Positions 49,335-61,783 of a DNA stretch of 64,000 nt are shown here, piece after piece. Under the pieces are notes generated by a model that was not told where the DNA came from, did not search any database, and saw nothing but the letters and a program-made list of their open reading frames with translations. Both the position numbers and the translations under genes were made by a program. Every line of letters starts with the position of its first letter. Within the stretch, counting starts at the first letter, position 1. The stretch lies in the NCBI GenBank assembly GCA_003956705.1, contig QZCP01000001.1:283346-347345 (forward strand), in the 5' to 3' direction. The DNA is from Brevipalpus yothersi (taxonomy: Eukaryota > Arthropoda > Arachnida > Trombidiformes > Tenuipalpidae).

Positions 49335-49722
49335 GATTTGCTTCAGTTCTGGCTCTCATCCTATCCGATCAGTCGGCTGTCAATCAGATTATTAACTAAA
49401 ATTTGTTAGCCAATCGCTGTTAGTATGTACCCTAGAAAACGCTCAAGGCTTACTTGACCGCAACAGGCCTGGACCCTTCATACAAATGGTCAAAGAGCAA
49501 TAGCCTGACACGCTATCATGATGATGCATCGAGTGGAAAGTGTATTTATATATATATATTTTTCACTCTGAAATAGCCTTCTCATGGCCTCTGTTCTGGG
49601 CTTTATCAGATTGGTTAACTGTTCAGGATAACGGCTGCCAAAAATTGCTCCCAAAAATATGTGGCCAAGCATCTCAAGCTGAGAGTTGAAGGTTATGAGC
49701 CTTAACTGATGACCACAAGCGT

Positions 49723-49759
<37 letters not shown>

Positions 49760-49968
49760 NNNNNNNNNNNNNNNNNNNNNNNNNNNNNNNNNNNNNNNNN
49801 NNNNNNNNNNNNNNNNNNNNNNNNNNNNNNNNNNNNNNNNNNNNNNNNNNNNNNNNNNNNNNNNNNNNNNNNNNNNNNNNNNNNNNNNNNNNNNNNNNNN
49901 NNNNNNNNNNNNNNNNNNNNNNNNNNNNNNNNNNNNNNNNNNNNNNNNNNNNNNNNNNNNNNNNNNNN

Positions 49969-50029
<61 letters not shown>

Positions 50030-52272
50030 TCTCTTCCTTTCCCATCATCTGAGAAGATTTTGATCATCATTATGGATTGCCTCAGTTACGCTTAGTTGAA
50101 TTGATTCTCTAGAATTTGAGTTATGAGAGTTTTTTCCGAAATTATAGAAGCATTGAAAATCACAAGATGAATATTCATGATCATTAGATAGGTATTAATA
50201 TTAATGTTTACATGCGTTGAGATTATTTTCTTTCGATCCACTGTTAATTATTGCCTGATTGAACACACATGTACACACTGTGATCCCGCATCATTTCTTT
50301 TTTCATTTACTTTCATACTTTTTCTCCTCTTTCAATCCTTTAGTGCCGTAAAGGGATGCAAATATGTTATTCATGTGGCCTCACCGTTTCCTAACGTAAT
50401 ACCTTCCGACCCGGAAGCTGAGCTTATCAAGCCCGCAGTTGATGGAACTTTATCCGTGTTAAAAGCTTGCTCTGAAACACCAGAAGTGAAACGAGTGGTG
50501 CTCACCAGCTCAATTGTGGCTATTTATGGTAATAAATTTTGTTTCAAAACCCCTTTGATTACGCAAAAGAATAACCACTAATTATGGTGTTATAAAATAA
50601 GCTCATCCTCTAATCTGAGCATTTTGTTCTGAACTTGAATTAGATACTCTCCTAAAATATGTTTAACTCCTTAATTCAGCAATCTTTTCCTGCTCATTAA
50701 TTATACCTTGGCCCCTTTAATCATCTACCACCATCACTAATGATATACACAATTGAATTCTAATCTTTTTTTGATTAAATTTTATTCACTCTTATTCCAG
50801 ACGCATCAATTCCTTTGCCAGAAGAAAATGAGCAGAGTAAAACTTTCAACGAAGAAAATTGGACCAACACTGAAGATGTTCATCTTGATACATACGCTAA
50901 GAGCAAAGCACTTGCCGAAAAAGCTGCTTGGAACTTTGTCAAGGAATTGCCAGGTGTGTATTCTTCGAGTAACCTACTACCTTGGAATTCTGTTCAATAT
51001 TTGCTAACAATTACTGTATTCTTTAAATCAGCTGAGAAGAAATTCGAATTGGTAGCCATCAATCCTGGCCTCATCTTGGGACCCCTCTTGACCAGTGTCT
51101 TGCCAACTAGCCTTGATGTGGTCAAGCGTCTTCTCGATCGTTCTGTACCTGCTGTAGCCAAACTGTGTCTTCCGATTTGCGATGTCCGAGATGTGGCGGC
51201 AGCCCATATCAAAGCTTTGACCGTTCCAGAAGCCGCTGGACATCGACACATTGTGGTGACCACCAGTGTATGGATGAGAGAGATTGCCGTTATTTTGCAC
51301 AAAGAATTCAAGCCTCTCGGATATTCTATTCCCACCATGGTTGCTTTCAATTTTATGGTCTGGTTGAGCGCTTTTGTGGACAAAACTTACAAGCTGATTC
51401 TCTCAAGGCTCAGTCGAGAATTCAAGTTTGACACCAAAAGGGTACGTTAATATATACATGTATTCATGTATTCTGCATAATGTAGGTCTCGGGTGTCATG
51501 CTAGAGTAATAATGTTTGTCTGACAAGTGAACCTCTTATCGATAGTGGGCGACTGTTGAAAAAAATGTTTACTCGTGCTTCAGCAACATTCATGGCGAAA
51601 TGCTGAGTGTGTGTGTGTACCTTTATATTTTTATTCCATTCAGAAAATTTTCTTCTTCCTTCCTGATAAAGAGATAATTTGCTCAATTTAGTGGCCTCAC
51701 ACCTGATTGTGGGGCGATTGATGATGGGCAGTTAACTATACTCAGGATCACGATTTTTGTGAATGTGGGTGGTAATTGTTACTCTTCTTCCTATCTATTC
51801 ATCAGCAACTGTCCTTTCTGAGGCCTCAATAGAACATTTCAATCGTCTTATCGTGATGTCAAGACGAGGTGGTGACATTATTCTAAATCTAGATATAGCC
51901 GTAAAATTTGAAGCTTACATCTGTATTTGGAAAAAGTTCAGAGAATTCATGAAATTGTCTCCCTTCTACTGTGATCTCCTTTCTGGTTCTGAGTGCTGAG
52001 CTGAATTTAAATTTTTTTACTGATGTTTTGTGACCACTTAATCTAATGGCCTTTTTTTCTGAATTTTTTCACTACAGATGACCGAAGTTCTTGGAATCAC
52101 TCCCACCGACCACTCCAAAACTATTGTAGATACTGCACATAGCTTGATCGAGATGGGTATCGTGAAGAAGCCTAAGAAATCGAAAAAATCTAAGGAAGCT
52201 GAAAAGCAAGCATCCGATAAAAGTGAAGAAACTGTAAAAGAAGTCAAGTCCGAAGGAACTGTTCAGGCTTAA
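38091..52272 (+). CDS. Extended SDR, dihydroflavonol-reductase-like NAD(P)-dependent epimerase/reductase
   Basis: Exons: 38091-38093 (the ATG alone), 38208-38419, 50344-50528, 50801-50953, 51032-51441 and 52078-52272; phases agree and the product has 385 residues. The fold starts at once: LVLVTGASGYVASHIIKQLL is the Rossmann TGxxGxxA NAD(P)-binding motif. VIHVASPF, VVLTSS (catalytic Ser) and TYAKSKALAEKAAW (catalytic YxxxK) follow, then AINPGLILGP and ICDVRDVAAAHIKAL, all typical of the dihydroflavonol reductase/cinnamoyl-CoA reductase group. The animal substrate cannot be read from sequence. The last exon adds an unusual Lys/Glu/Ser-rich tail (KKPKKSKKSKEAEKQASDKS). The 11.9 kb intron after exon 2 holds an assembly gap. 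Intron 4 (78 nt) is in frame without a stop, but splicing gives the expected LPAEKKFELVAINPG. Confidence 0.93.
39603..39960 (+). repeat. Dispersed repeat copy 1 (core inverted relative to copy 2)
   Basis: Left arm 39603-39662 is identical over 60 nt to 47540-47599. Right arm 39919-39960 matches 47925-47967 with few changes. The core 39733-39837 matches the reverse complement of 47641-47740. The core is bracketed by a CT/CTT-rich tract on the left and (GA)n at 39852-39895 on the right. Confidence 0.85.
41962..42004. repeat. (TC)n microsatellite in the SDR intron
   Basis: A 43-nt uninterrupted TC run. Confidence 0.95.
44958..45028. repeat. Compound (AAGA)n(GA)n microsatellite
   Basis: About eight AAGA units run directly into roughly 19 GA units, suggesting one grew from the other by mutation and slippage. 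Confidence 0.95.
46661..46706. repeat. (GA)n microsatellite in the SDR intron
   Basis: A 46-nt GA run. Confidence 0.95.
47540..47967 (+). repeat. Dispersed repeat copy 2 (core inverted relative to copy 1)
   Basis: Partner of 39603-39960: arms in the same orientation, core 47641-47740 reversed. A pyrimidine-rich tract (47592-47640) lies left of the core and (GA)n (47752-47786) lies right of it. Confidence 0.85.
49300..49332. repeat. (CT)n microsatellite in the SDR intron
   Basis: A 33-nt CT run in the downstream part of the large intron. Confidence 0.95.
49726..50022. repeat. (CT)n tract containing an assembly gap
   Basis: (TC)n at 49726-49759 is followed by 209 N (49760-49968) and then (CT)n at 49969-50022. 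Both gap edges are the same dinucleotide in the same phase, so the missing bases are probably more of the repeat. Confidence 0.95.
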
Positions 52273-53892
52273 AGCCATCTAGAGAGAAACAGAAACATTT
52301 CTTTCTGATTATTTTTATTATCGAATTTAATTTACGCAAAAATGTTTTCATTCCTGGAAATTAGCTTGAAAAAAAATAATCTAAGCCATTCTCGAGCCTT
52401 GTGAATCAAAAAACACCATCATCAACGTTTTGGAAATTCAACGGGAAAACGAATTAACTGAAGACCGAATCGAATGTAGGCATCCAAATCCCGAATTCGT
52501 TTCTATCTGTGCGTCCATTATGAATGATTTCTTAAACTAGTATCTATTGATTTATCCTATTTCAGCCAATATTCTTGTAGTTTTCCAATTTTATAAATTT
52601 TCCGATGTTTTTCTTTGCCGTCAATTGAGTCTTTAATTGCATTAGTACTCTTTTCTTTTCAATATTCCATGTGTAAGACTGCAAACTTACTGTTTCATGT
52701 ATGAATAACTGTTCTAATCAAAAATTTTTATTGATTCATATCACTTAATGTATGCCTACCATAGGAACCTGTAATGAAAAAATTCTATTCAATAACAATT
52801 ATTCCAAACGTAGATTCGAGAAACATTGCCTATTTTGAAAATTTGAAGATGGATAGAGTAGTTAAGAGAGATCATCATTTTACAATGATTCGAGGCTAAA
52901 AGAATCACTACATAAGCTGATGGAGCAAAAAAACTATTTCTCTTTGAAATAATTGAACTTTCTCCGTGATGAATAGCCTCAAAACTCAGGTACTAGAATT
53001 TTTCGGACAATTTGCCTGTATTTTGAGAATGAGAACAATACCTACCAATAAAAATTCATTATAAGAATCGAACTGAGCACTTTTGTATTCTGTCCATTTT
53101 GACAATCGAATTTTGTACTTCTACCCATCAGCTTGGAATGGATTTAATTACATTAAAAAATAGGTGAAATTGCATCTTGGAAGTATTTACTTGTTCAAAA
53201 CGTTGTCTTCAAGATAGAGAATAGTGTCAGCTCGAAAAAAGCACAATTGCTAGATAAATTGCAGAAAAGCTAGAATGGCATGAAAATAATGTTTTAGGTA
53301 TCTTATTTCGGGGGCAAGATTACTATCTCTGACCTGCTGATCGGAGGTATAAAACTCCTGGTTGGAATAAGAAAATATTTCGAAAATTTCATTCAGAATT
53401 TGTGGTTGACTGCTCGATATAATTCTGCCAAGTGGTGTTTGAGTTTTATCATCATTCAAACAACTCAAATTGTTTGCATCTCATCTCCTACTTCGGAGGT
53501 GGTTGGAAAATCTACTCAAAAATGAGTCTCTAATTTTTTCCGAATGAATCTTCAGAATCATGAGAGAGAATACAGCAATTATCATGGCTGAAAGCACAAC
53601 AGGTCACCAATAGAACCCTCAAAAAGGAAATTTCGGTTATCCTTCTCGAAAAGATTGGAAACTGATTAGCAATATATGTTTACTGGATGACTGAAGCAGG
53701 GTATGATAATAGAACTTAATGAATAAATAGTAGTGGGCTAAGATGAGGAAGAAGCGGCACAAGTCGACCTTTTCTTCCGATAGTTAAGAGTTTCAGACAA
53801 TTCAGATGCTGTCTTGTTCATCATAAACTATGAAACAGTGAAACAGATTCATCTCAAAATTTTCCAAGTGTTCAGTTTGAATCCCTAGAACT
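52273..53892. other. Intergenic region between SDR and Spätzle-like genes
   Basis: AT-rich sequence with no supported gene. The left part is the likely SDR 3' untranslated region; the right end is the Spätzle-like promoter region. A short minus-strand frame at 53250-53468 lacks an ATG start. Confidence 0.45.
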
Positions 53893-55491
53893 ATGAATCT
53901 GGTGAATATGGTTAGTATGGGTCACGAATGGTTGCAGATCTTTGTAGTAGTTTTAATTGTTTTTATAAATCAATCGAATGGTGAGAATAATGTTAAAATG
54001 CTGAGCCCAACTCCTTCACCAAAAGTGATCAACGTTAATCATCAATGGCAAAGACCAGGATATATACCGAAAGAAACCAATTACCATTATACACCAGAGA
54101 TTGTTGCTCGAAGAGCTTATGATACTATTCATGGAAGTTCGAATTTCATCAATCGACTTCGAAGTTCTGTTAGCAATGCCATGAGATTTGTTCCACCATT
54201 TTTACCTCTGAAAAATATTCACGATCCAGCTCCTACTGTACAGCTACCTCAAATTGATCCATCCCCGAAAATTAACTCATCAGCGGTTAGTCCTTCTCAA
54301 ACTACGATTCAATCGAATTCTGAAAAGCAATCTCCAAGAGAATCCGATTTTTTCGAGGGATTGAAGCTAAATAATAAAGATCACGAAATTTTGACCGACA
54401 TTTATGTCGATGTTGGTGAGTTTCAATGATAATTTAGGATACAGAACTCTGAAAATTTTAAGAATAGTTAAGTAAAGTTAACCTTGATGTAGATAATGTT
54501 TATGCTCGTGAATCCCAAGGATTTTTTCTCAGATTGATCCCTCTGTTCAATAATTTTATTCTTCTTATTCTCAGCCAAAACGGGTCCAGAAAAGGAGGAA
54601 CAATTCAAGCAAATGAGTGAATGGATGAGCCGAAAATCTGTTCCTCAGAAGAAAACAGATTCAATCAATTCTACCAAACAATCGGAAGCGATGCCTGAAC
54701 TTATAGCAATTGTCGCCCAGAAAATTTTACCCAAAATATCTGAATCTCCTGATGGAGCTCAAAATAATCCAATGATCGTCAATGTATCCAAGCCTGAGCC
54801 TTTGATTTCGGAACATCATCCAGTGGCCACAAGATTGGACATCGAATCTGACCCAAGCAATAATCATCAGATTAATTTCGATGACGATGAACTTCCAGAA
54901 GACAATGGGGTAGAGCTGACTGGGGGAATGAAACCTCCTAGTTGTGGACAGAATGGTCGTCATTACTGTACTTTCAAGGAGGACTATCCCATCAAAACGG
55001 TAATCGAAGTGACCCGCTATTACAAGTGGCCATTGGAGAAACTTTTCCGTGATTTACGAAGTCAAGTTATGCCTAAACTTGCCAACGATAATTATGGTGG
55101 GCTAGTTTGTGATTCGATTACTCGAGTGGTGAGGCCAGGATGGGCCAGAAATACAAATAATCGCTGGCTGGTGATCATAAATACTGAACATTATCAGCAA
55201 TATGTCACTGAGGTAGTATGCAGGCATGGTCAAGGATCAAGATGCAATTTCGTTGCCCCATGCTATCATGCGACCTGTAAGCAGCGATACAATACTCAGA
55301 AACTTCTGGTCATCGATCCAGGGAATCCTTACAAGGGACCTTTTCTATCAGAATTTCTATTTCCCTCCTGCTGTATTTGCCATATTGCTGGTGATGAAGA
55401 TCCAATTTCTCATTCCTCATCGAGCCCTTTCAAGATTTCATTCAGAGGACCTAATTTGAAAGACGATGATGACGATAAATCAGATCTTTGA
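53893..55491 (+). CDS. spz: Spätzle-like secreted cystine-knot protein (Toll ligand family)
   Basis: Spätzle proteins are secreted pro-cytokines whose C-terminal cystine-knot dimer activates Toll receptors in arthropod immunity and development. Exons 53893-54415 and 54575-55491 join in phase 1 (G|CC), giving 479 residues. The N-terminus has a signal sequence (LQIFVVVLIVFINQSNG). A long, low-complexity pro-region (about residues 31-295) follows. The knot domain (about 298-455) shows SCGQNGRHYC, then VCDSITRVVRPGWARN, WLVIINTEHYQQYVTEVVC, APCYHATCKQRYNTQKLL and FLFPSCCICHI, the typical Spätzle order ending in a CC-x-C. Ten cysteines are visible in it. I cannot assign it to one Spätzle paralogue, and I see no obvious furin site before the domain. 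A short acidic tail (KDDDDDKSDL) ends the protein. Confidence 0.93.
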
Positions 55492-56535
55492 TCAAGTGAA
55501 TTATTTAAATTCATAGATTTGATCTTGAATTCAGTTGCACTTTATCACTAATTTAAAAAACCCAAAATTTTTTATATTCTTAAATTCATTGATCATTAAT
55601 CACACACATGAAGAGCATCCTGTCAACACCAGTTTATATCTCTCGGGCTCTTGAGAAAGATATCATGAATATTTATTTTGATTAAAATCTTTTCATTACT
55701 ATCCCACCCAAGAATCGGGAGAGCTCAGGTTGAAAATTTTTTCGAAGCTCCAAAATGAAAATGGTGTTTGTCTAAGGAAAAATTTATCAAGCCATTAAAC
55801 TTGATCAATTGGAAATAAATATTTTCACTCCCAAACAGATGAGGTCGTCTCTCTCTCTCTCTCTCTCTCTCTTCCTCTTTCCCTTTTCCAAAATGCAATA
55901 AATGCATTGCCTTTAATGCAATGAATGAGGACCGATTGCATCATCTGAAAATTGGTGAGCATTTACTCTGTACTCTCTCTCAAATAGAGTAACTTGTGCT
56001 CACTCTTTTTCTCTGGTAAAGCACATACAGAGACCCATAGACACACATAGGCACAGCGATTCAGTTGGCTTGTGTGAACCGGCAAACTTTAATTGAAATC
56101 AGTGGCGCGCTTCGATCAGTGTTAACAAGGTATTTGCTGTGTTGCTGTGTTGGGACTTTTAGCCGCTTAAACTCGTTCGCAGCTTCCTGTTGCCACTTTG
56201 TTTTGATCGCTTTTCTTTCTTATTTGTGATACTTTTTCTCTTCAAGAGAAAATATTTTTGACCAAAATTTATCTCATTATGAGTATATCTTTTATGCGTA
56301 TCGAGCTTAGTTCTATTTATTTGGCTATAAATCCCTACAAATTTAGTATGAGATACACACATTGCCACCACTGATGTAATCATTGAATATCAACAAGTGT
56401 GTATTGCATTATCAATACACCGCGATTTCATCAACTCTTCTTTTTTACGTCTTTTTTCATGTTATTTCTATTATTTCACAATCTTGTTTATTATTTGGTA
56501 TTATCTATCTTATATGACCTAGTGCTATTGAAAAT
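55492..56535. other. Intergenic region upstream of the G2E3/PHF7-like cluster
   Basis: Carries the Spätzle-like 3' flank, a (TC)n tract at 55848-55872 and presumably the promoter of the first cluster gene. No coding sequence is supported. Confidence 0.45.
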
Positions 56536-59185
56536 ATGTGTTCATCAAGTGTCAAAGAATTGAAGCCAAAAAATTGTGTTTTGTGTTGTTCGCCAATCGA
56601 TAATGAATGGCGTCTGGGACCAAAATATCAACTTGATGATCTTGTTGTCCACTACTTTTGCCTCTTGTTTGCTTGTAAATTGACCGAAAATGGACAAAGT
56701 AAAGATGATGGTATTCTTGGCTTCCTGAGAGAAGACATAAAGAAAGAGGTGAAACGTGCTAGAAAATTGAAATGTGTATTTTGTAAGAAAAATGGTGCTG
56801 CTTCTGGATGTTGTATAGCCAAATGTAAAGTTGCCTTCCATTATCCTTGTGGTCTTGATAATGATATTCTTTCTCAATTCAAGAGTCCACAATTTGAGTA
56901 AGTTAACACAGGTAACACTTTACTGATTATCATAGATTCATTAATTACTCTTCTTTCTACTCCCATAGTACATACTGCTCAGATCATCGATTGGTTCAAA
57001 ATTTTAAGGAATCTCTGCAACGACCGTCCACCAAATGTGCACTGTGTCCTATGCCGGTCAAGTCTCACTTGGATCCCAGAGGTCTTACTTTTGTCGAAGC
57101 TCCTTGCTGCTATTCTCTTATGCATCGTGATTGTCTCAGAAGACATGCATCTACCAAAAATATTCGCTCTTTCAAATGTCCTGTTGCTAGCTGTAAGGAT
57201 GTGGAAAAGTTTGTACCTGAAATGCAAGAGTTTGGTATATACATCCCTGAAGAGTGAGTATATATCGAATAACCTTATGATTTTTTATTTTACCTGTAAT
57301 GAGATCATTGAGTTAATTTATTTTCCCTTCCCAATCAAATGAATTTGATCAACAGAGTTGTTGTAGACAGATCAAAGAGCAGTGAATCCAGCCGGAAAGA
57401 TTGCCAATTATGTTGCTCATCAAGTTACGATAAATTGTATTTGGGACCAAAATATCAACTCGATGGTTTGGTTGTGCACTATTTTTGTCTGCTGTTTGCT
57501 TGCAATTTGGTGGAAAAGGATCAGGATGGTGTCAAAATTCATGGATTCTTGAAAGAAGACATAATCCGAGAAATAAAACGTGCCAAAAGATTGAAGTGTG
57601 TATTCTGTAAGCGTATGGGTGCTGCTTCTGGTTGTTGTGAGCGTAGCTGTAGAGTAGCTTTCCACTATCCTTGTGGAATTGAAAATGGAATTCTTTCCAA
57701 GTTCAAAGATTCTTATGAGTAAGTGTCATTGAAAATGTTTCGATGATGAAAATTAATTTCACCTTTCCTTATTCCGTTAGCATGCACTGCCTAAAACATC
57801 GGCCGTGTCAGACTTCACCTGAACCATTCTTACAAGCATATGAAGATGTTGATGTTAAGTGTACTATTTGTTCTAGAAAAGTAGAAGTCGATCCTTTTTG
57901 TCTCAAATTTCTCATGGCACCTTGTTGCCGAACACTTATTCATCGCCACTGCTTACAGAAGTTCGCATCTGCCAAACTCGAATCCACTTTCTGTTGTCCT
58001 CACTGCCAAAACAGAGAAGATTTTTCTCATGATATGACAAACTTTGGTATTTATGTACCAGAAGAGTAAGTTCAATTCTTTGATTTGTTAAAGTTGACTC
58101 TTCTTCACACAAAACTTTTCTTTTTAAGGTTTTCGCACCTGGATGTTATCGATGAGAGTTCGAATTCATCGTTCTCTGAAGATAGCGATACAGGAACTTC
58201 AGATAGTAGTTGCTCAAGTGAACTAGAAGTCGCTCATCATGAGAATCATCAGATGGATATTGATAGTGATATACCAGCCATGCACACTTCTGATTGGATC
58301 AAAGATATTCACAACAAGAGTTCGACATCTATCGAAAGGGTAATGGTAGAGCAAGAAGATGAAGATCATTCGATGGACGATTCGTGTAGCTCAGCATCTC
58401 AGTCAGTTGAGGAACCCAATCGTGGATCTGATGCCACACACTTTTTTCCACCAGCATATACGCCAAGATGGAGATATGCTAATTCTCGTCAATCAAGTTT
58501 AACGGACGACTCATCTGATTCAGACATGTCTCATGTTACAGAATTTGTCAGAAAATATCCCAAAATGAGCCATAGTTTCCATCAATCAATTGAAAAAAAG
58601 AGACCTAGTACAAAAAGCCCGCTCAGATCTCTCCAAACATCCAGAAGTAGTCGTGGAAGGAAGTCAATCAGTATTGCTAGAGAACGCCGAAATCCTCTCT
58701 CATCTCATGAAGTCAATCGATTCAAAGGTCTCAAAATCAGTAAGAGTGATCTTACATTACAAAATTTTGGAAAGGAAGCTGTTTCATCATTGAATAATTC
58801 TATACAAATTCGAGATTTTTCACACACTGGCTCAACTCTAGAACAAAGAGAGGAAATCAAGAATCTCTGTTCTGAGGAGAATTCAAAGGAAGAGTTGTCC
58901 CAAGAAGCGATCAAAAAAGCCAAAGAAAGACTTTCCATAGCCCTGGTACAGTCTAACGGTCGAATTTTTATTAAAATTTGTAAGGACTGTGGTTATGTGA
59001 CATTGGCGAAAGGTCCAAGCGTTTATAATCACAAGGAGAAATGTCACCCCTCTTCCAGAAAGCCGGTAGAAGAGTTGTTCAGAACTCAGGAACTGAGGAA
59101 AGAGGAAGCATTAGTGAAGTTGGCTCGAAGCATAATGAAATTGGATTCGTCTCAAAGCGGTGTGAAACCATTAGTTCCAAACTAA
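56536..59185 (+). CDS. G2E3/PHF7-like protein 1 with two ePHD-PHD modules
   Basis: Human G2E3 and PHF7 pair an extended PHD (ePHD) with a second PHD/RING-like finger, bind chromatin and act as E3 ligases. Exons 56536-56897, 56969-57253, 57356-57718, 57781-58065 and 58129-59185, all joined in phase 2, give 783 residues. Module 1: ePHD CVLC...LVVHYFCLLFA...CVFCKKNGAASGCC...HYPCG...YCSDH, then CALC...PCCYSLMHRDCL...CPVASC and EFGIYIPEE. Module 2 repeats the plan: CQLC...CVFCKRMGAASGCC..., then CTIC...PCCRTLIHRHCL...CCPHC and FGIYVPEE. The long last exon is Ser/Asp-rich and ends with a C-x2-C...H-x4-C finger (CKDCGY...NHKEKC). All zinc ligands look intact. Related genes follow on both strands. 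Confidence 0.9.
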
Positions 59186-59721
59186 TAAGACTCAAGACAA
59201 TATCTCTTAGATCGAGGAAGCTCAATCTCATGCAGAACTCGACTAAGAAGTTTCAAAAATCTCAAAAATATAATCTCGATTATTTACCCCTTGAAAATCT
59301 CTTTTAGAGCTTATGCCAAATTATATTTGATGTGTCAATCTGTTTCCAGATGATGTTTTCTAGAATAACCATACATTATCCACAGGATCGTTTGCTTTCC
59401 TGATGGAGTACAATGTCACAATTTCATCATGACTTGATCTGAATTTATGTCTGAAGATTCATTCATTATTGTCATTAAATCATGAAGAGTCTCAAATCAT
59501 TCTCCCACATTTTTGTCCTTGGTTTCAAATTTTTTCCCGCTTCTTCTTGGCGAATTGATTCATGACATGGAATTCATGTGCTTAACATCGTTATGATAAA
59601 TACCTTTTCCTATACTCTGGTCTTCGTTTATTTATACACAAACCCCCGAGACCATGTTGAGCAAAAATTGAAAAGACAAGTCTCGAAAATGACATGCTTT
59701 GATGTATTGTTGTTAATCCAA

Positions 59722-59727
59722 AATAAA
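59722..59727 (+). promoter_or_regulatory. Possible polyadenylation signal, G2E3/PHF7-like 1
   Basis: AATAAA about 540 nt after the stop codon; it is far away, so the assignment is tentative. Confidence 0.3.
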
Positions 59728-59892
59728 GTACTCTAATCATCTGTATAATTTCGATGGTGTTTTGAATGTTTATATCCAGTATAAAGCAACAACCGCCCTT
59801 GTCCAATTCCGTTATATTTCTATTACATTACAAATTGAATAACACTGATCATTGTTCCAGCTATTTCATTTCAAATTTATACTCGATTTGAA

Positions 59893-61783
59893 ATGTTTGT
59901 ATCAAAAGCTGTCAAATGCAGGCCAGAAAAGTGTGCCTTGTGTCGTTCTCGAATCGATTATGGTAAAATTATCGGACCCCTTTATAAAGTTGGTGACTTA
60001 TTTGTGCATCACATGTGCTTAGTGTACGCAAATAGTTTGATCCCACATGAAAATAAAGAGTATGGAACACAAGTTTATCTGGTGGATGATATTTTGAGAG
60101 AACTAGAACGTTCCAAAAATCTTCAATGTGTACTTTGCAAAAAGATGGGTGCAACATCGACATGTTGTGCCAATGAGTGCCAGCGCAGATTTCACTTCCC
60201 TTGTGGCTTTCGAAACGCTATCCATGTCCAAAGCAGAACTCCCAAGTAATTTAACATGAACTTAAATCTATGCTTTCAATATTGATTGTGATCTATCTCT
60301 TCTCAGAATCTACTGTTCCCAACATCGACCGATGCACGCTTTGATGAAACACGTGCATTCAAGGAGCTCCTCAAAATGTTGCCTCTGTCTTGGCAAGATA
60401 GACTTCATCGAGAATCCAAGAGACATATCTTCAATTGGAGCATCAAATGTTGATTCTCTCATGCTTCCTGATCGTGATCACAGCTGGCTTGTAGATAAAA
60501 CAAAGTCGTTGTTTGAAATTTTGAACGAATATCGCTCGGGTAGCAGAAGACCTCCTGGTATATTTTACCCTAAAAAGTGAGTTTATATTGCATATACAAA
60601 TGTAGTTTTAGATTGATTTAATACCTTTTTTTGGTTTGATTCATAATAATTTTGTTTTCTATTTCAACCCTAACTTCATCAACTCCATCAAAAGGGTTGA
60701 GATAACGACACACTATCATGCAGGAACAAAATTGAAGTATATTGCATCCAATCCGGTGACTTGCGTTTTATGCAGATCAACTTTATATGATAAATTCAGC
60801 TTGGGAGAGAGGTATCAACTTGATGAAATCGTTGTGCATCACAACTGTCTTTTGTTTGCCCATAAATTACAACAAAAAGGACAGAAAGAGGAGGGCATAC
60901 TTGGCTTTTTGAAGGACGATATCTTGAGAGAGGTTGAACGGGCTAAAAATTTGGAATGTCTTTATTGTTTCAAAAATGGAGCTACATCAAGATTTGAAGG
61001 AGCTCGAGAGGAAAATTTCCACTTACCCTGTAGGGGATACAGTGCACTGTTATTATTCAGAGAACCTCATATTCCAGGGTGAGATGGATTTCTTTTTTCT
61101 CTTATTAGAAAAGTACTCAGAATTTTCTCTTTTCTTTTAAGATTATACTGCTCTAATCATCAACCAATAGAGAACAATCTTACCGAGAAGGGTTCATCAT
61201 GTTATATCTGTTGCATAAGAGAGGAGGATCTCCCCTATTATCATTCACTACATATTGCATATCATTCACTGCACATAACATCCTGTTGTCGATCAGTATT
61301 TCATCAATACTGTTTATGGAGACGAGTAATATTAATGAACGAATCCATTCTTTGCTGTCCCAACTGTAATGATGGGCAAAAGTTCACCCAAGGTATATCG
61401 AATGATGGTATTGATATACATCTACGCATAACTGGAAGGTGAGAACTTGGTTGACTCACCCTTTTCCGATCTAATTTGAAGAACAATTTCTCTTCAGTCA
61501 TCCATGCCGATATAACCTTCAAAAAACATTTGAATCATCATCAAATGACCGAGAACTTCATAATATGGACAGCTTTACTTCTCAAAAAGTTGATCTCCCA
61601 ACAAAACGACAAGACGATAGCCATGACCAGTCAGCTAATCATTATGATCGGTGCACTAATTATTTTAGCGATAATTATTCAAGACTGATCTCAAAAGAAG
61701 AGAAAGAGGATGTTTCAATATATGATCCCTCAAATAGGGAAGGTTTGGTAGATTCAAATTTGAATTCTACACAAAAAATTTAG
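59893..61783 (+). CDS. G2E3/PHF7-like protein 2, divergent zinc fingers
   Basis: Exons 59893-60245, 60307-60576, 60695-61078, 61142-61438 and 61498-61783, again all phase 2, give 529 residues. The plan is that of the neighbour 0.7 kb upstream, but ligands are lost. The first ePHD is complete (CALC...LFVHHMC...CVLCKKMGATSTCC...HFPCG...YCSQH). Its partner finger keeps only CCLC; the PCC, H-x2-C and final C-x2-C are gone. The second ePHD has CVLC and CLYC, but the CC-x3-C turn reads SRFEGAREENFHLPC. The last finger keeps SCYICC, SCCRSVFHQYCLW and CCPNC. The C-terminal exon is short, polar and without the tail finger. The frame is open throughout, so it may be a functional but fast-evolving gene. 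Confidence 0.8.

Larger units (their letters stand above)
38420..50343 (+). other. 11.9 kb intron of the SDR gene
   Basis: No gene is recognised within this intron on either strand. It contains many (GA)n/(CT)n tracts, a two-copy dispersed repeat and a sequence gap. Every other intron I placed in the window is under 2 kb. Confidence 0.7.
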
